Shown: piece by piece, positions 62,101 through 64,000 of the stretch
Numbering within the stretch: position 1 is the first letter of the stretch
How the letters are laid out: every line of letters starts with the position of its first letter
DNA from: JANRIC01 sp033765345
GTDB taxonomy: Bacteria; Bacteroidota; Bacteroidia; Cytophagales; Microscillaceae
NCBI GenBank assembly: GCA_033765345.1
Contig: JANRIC010000064.1
Location: 1 to 64,000 of the forward strand
Reading direction: 5' to 3'
Length of the DNA: 64,000 bases
The notes under the pieces: generated by a model
What the model was told of the DNA's origin: nothing
What the model saw: only the letters and a program-made list of their open reading frames with translations
Database searches by the model: none
Position numbers and translations under genes: made by a program

Positions 62101-62133
62101 AACGACGAGGTCGCTTAAAGCGACCTCATCGTT
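62101..62133. repeat. Dispersed palindrome, copy 2
   Basis: AACGACGAGGTCGCTT and AAGCGACCTCATCGTT with one mismatch. It matches the element at 21252-21284 including flanking ATCCAA and TTGCC. Here it lies past the stop codon of anmK on the other strand, without a T-run in the anmK direction. Confidence 0.85.
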
Positions 62134-62159
62134 GCCCTTTTTAGTATTGCTGACTTCTT

Positions 62160-63242
62160 TCAGGGTAAAAATATGATTCCTCCACAATTATCCTTCTGGG
62201 ATCCAGTCACTGAAGCTAGGCAATTGACTTCTTCCCGAAGCCTTAAAACACCCAAAAAAGCAAAAACCAAGGCTTCTTTAAAGTCGATGATGGTTTCTTC
62301 GGGAATGACTAAGGAGATATGGGCGGGTAAATGTGCTTGAATTTGCTCCATCAAAAAAGTATTTTTTGCACCCCCTCCAGTAGCTAAAAAGCTATATACT
62401 TGTGTCTCTCTCGTATAAGGTGTAACAGCCAAGGCAATTTGCCGGGCAATGTGTGTGATAGCGGTTCTTAGTTGGTCTTCTATCCTTGAAGTATTTACTT
62501 GTAATAAAGGGATAATTTCCGAAACGTACCATTCCCAGCCCAAAGATTTGGGGGGAGCTAGTTGATAGTAGGGCAAAGCATCCCATTGAGCCAATAATTC
62601 CGTGTCTAGGTTGCCCTGGGCGGCCAAAGCCCCTCCCCGGTCATATTCCAGCCCTAAGCCTTTCACCAGATTATTCAAAAGCATATTTGCTGGACAAACG
62701 TCATAGGCGATGCGTTTTCCTTGCCATTCTAGGGAAATATTGGCTATTCCACCCAGATTCAAACAAAAGTCATAATCACCAAATAAAAAACGATCACCTA
62801 TGGGTACCAAAGGAGCACCCTGACCGCCCAGAGCTAGGTCTTTGCTCCTAAAATCGGCAATGACCGGATATCCACTTTGGACGGCTATTTCCCAGCCAGA
62901 GCCGATTTGAAGCGTAAACCTTTTGTCAGGCTGATGAAAAATCGTATGTCCGTGACAGGCTATAAAATCAGGCTTTAGTTGATATTTTTCTAAAAACTCA
63001 AGGGCTTGTTTTCCTAAAAAAGCTCCATAATCTACATGCAATCTACTCAAGTCTTCTCCGCCTAAACTTACTGCCTGGCTTAATGGCATCTTCCAAGTGG
63101 CCTTGTAAGGAATGATTTCGGCTCTGATGATCTCAAACTTCCACTGGTCGGCTGTTTTTTCAAACCTACAAAAAGCCAAATCCAAGCCGTCCAGAGAAGT
63201 CCCTGACATCATGCCCAATACATGATAAGTATTTTTTTCCAT
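62160..63242 (-). CDS. anmK: Anhydro-N-acetylmuramic acid kinase
   Basis: A 360-residue AnmK, of typical length. Motifs: GMMSGTSLDGLDLAF (residues 10-24), the catalytic CLNLGGIANIS region, CPANMLLNNL, YDRGGALAAQG and the late TGGGAKNTFLM. The enzyme phosphorylates 1,6-anhydro-MurNAc from cell-wall turnover, giving MurNAc-6-P in the cytosol. It is a single gene here. Divergent from the vWA gene. Confidence 0.95.
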   Translation of the reverse strand: MEKNTYHVLGMMSGTSLDGLDLAFCRFEKTADQWKFEIIRAEIIPYKATWKMPLSQAVSLGGEDLSRLHVDYGAFLGKQALEFLEKYQLKPDFIACHGHTIFHQPDKRFTLQIGSGWEIAVQSGYPVIADFRSKDLALGGQGAPLVPIGDRFLFGDYDFCLNLGGIANISLEWQGKRIAYDVCPANMLLNNLVKGLGLEYDRGGALAAQGNLDTELLAQWDALPYYQLAPPKSLGWEWYVSEIIPLLQVNTSRIEDQLRTAITHIARQIALAVTPYTRETQVYSFLATGGGAKNTFLMEQIQAHLPAHISLVIPEETIIDFKEALVFAFLGVLRLREEVNCLASVTGSQKDNCGGIIFLP

Positions 63243-63345
63243 GATTTTTCCTTTAAAAGCTTTTTTATATCACTTGTGAGGTGCTTCGACAATACATAAT
63301 TTACTGAAAAATAAGAATATTTTCTCATAAATAATCCCTACTTCG

Positions 63346-63353
63346 TATATTTG
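63346..63353 (+). promoter_or_regulatory. Candidate -7 element before the vWA gene
   Basis: TATATTTG fits TAnnTTTG and ends 40 bp before the ATG at 63394; no -33 TTG at the usual spacing. Confidence 0.35.
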
Positions 63354-63393
63354 CCTTCATAAAATCTTACAATTTTAAAAATCTTATTTGTCT

Positions 63394-64000
63394 ATGCAAG
63401 GCTTACACTATACTGTAGATATTGTGATGTGTATTGATGCAACAGGTAGCATGGCACCTATCATTGAGAAAGTAAAATCCAATGCATTGCGCTTTTATGA
63501 GGATTTGATGCAGGTGATGGCTGCCAAAGACAAGTCCATTCATACCCTCCGCGTAAAGGTGATCTATTACAGGGATTATTACTATGATGGAGATGAATCT
63601 ATGTTTGAATCTGATTTTTTTATGCTACCTGATCAGAAAGATAAGTTCAAAGAGTTTATTGATCATATCAAAGCCGAAGGAGGTGGGTATGAGCCTGAAA
63701 GCGGCCTGGAAGCCTTGGCATTGGCTATTCGCTCCAAATGGAATCATACCGGTGACAAAAAAAGACAAATCATCATTGTATGGACAGATGCCAGCACTCA
63801 CCCGCTTGAAAAAGACGAAAACTCCAAACCGGACAATTACCCAATCAATATGCCTGCTAACTTTGACGAACTCACCGACCTTTGGGAGGGGCAGTTTATG
63901 AGCCGAGCAGCCAAACGACTAATTATTTATTCGCCAGATGCTTATGCCTGGACAGATATGGCCAATCACTGGGACAATACCATTCAATACCCTTCTAAGG
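63394..64000 (+). CDS. vWA-domain protein, cut by the window edge
   Basis: The frame from ATG 63394 stays open to the end of the window (202 codons). It starts MQGLHYTVDIVMCIDATGSM, a von Willebrand A MIDAS of the DxTGSM type (Asp15), and continues with YEPESGLEALALAIRSKW and IIIVWTDASTH, which are the second and third metal-loop strands. Proteins of this form often lie before PP2C phosphatase and kinase genes, but those would be beyond the edge. Function unknown. Confidence 0.8.
   Translation, partial: MQGLHYTVDIVMCIDATGSMAPIIEKVKSNALRFYEDLMQVMAAKDKSIHTLRVKVIYYRDYYYDGDESMFESDFFMLPDQKDKFKEFIDHIKAEGGGYEPESGLEALALAIRSKWNHTGDKKRQIIIVWTDASTHPLEKDENSKPDNYPINMPANFDELTDLWEGQFMSRAAKRLIIYSPDAYAWTDMANHWDNTIQYPSK

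Overview
The window reads as chromosomal DNA from a gliding-type Bacteroidota bacterium, probably of the Cytophagia/Saprospiria kind. The evidence is promoters of the TTG-N19-TAnnTTTG form, two TonB-dependent receptors with carboxypeptidase-regulatory-like plug extensions, PorP/SprF and OmpA/PD40 proteins, two very large secreted proteins with type IX secretion C-terminal domains, and tandem DUF3857/transglutaminase-like genes. This comes from reading the sequence only; no database search was run.

Layout. 0.1-10.2 kb is mostly minus-strand housekeeping: a PseB-type sugar nucleotide dehydratase, a secreted M48 peptidase, an alpha/beta hydrolase in a likely operon with a PD-(D/E)XK-like protein, a PhoD-like phosphatase (plus strand), a GDPD esterase and an Oar-like TonB receptor. 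10.6-25.7 kb is mostly plus strand: an MFS transporter, an acyl-CoA thioesterase, four consecutive DUF3857 proteins (one split by a frameshift; only one keeps a full Cys-His-Asp/Glu triad), a minus-strand LRR protein, an ECF sigma factor, a Uma2 nuclease-like protein, TrmH and a CbpA-type DnaJ. 26-30.2 kb holds two unassigned secreted proteins, a membrane protein, a beta-lactamase-fold hydrolase and a sterol-desaturase-like hydroxylase. 30.4-34.0 kb is a short accessory islet: an ssb relic, an HNH nuclease, an antitoxin/Fic pair whose antitoxin is very short, and a YCII/ECF42 sigma pair. It carries attC-like hairpin sites and has a phased inverted-repeat array near each edge. 34.2-38.3 kb is a TonB receptor plus beta-propeller phytase pair. 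39.2-61.6 kb, minus strand, is the surface-protein region: a malectin-rich type IX secreted protein, then an OmpA/PD40 protein, PorP/SprF and a 4366-residue PKD/Ig-like adhesin that form one SprB-SprF-like locus. 62.1-64 kb has AnmK and the start of a vWA protein cut by the window edge.

Striking non-coding structure. (1) At 30463-30632 there are eight 18-bp dyad sites (RASGTRT-N4-AYACSTY) repeated every 21-22 bp, giving 16 half-sites about one helical turn apart. (2) At 31984-32116, and as a half copy at 33831-33885, there are cassette-boundary-like hairpins with a conserved loop. (3) Low-complexity composite repeats made of heptamers around 21-bp tandem units, with inverted flanks, lie directly against stop codons at 2.2-2.7 and 11.9-12.1 kb, with short versions at 38.3 and 47.4 kb. 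(4) A dispersed perfect palindrome occurs at 21.25 and 62.1 kb. No tRNA, rRNA, CRISPR array or transposase gene was recognised.
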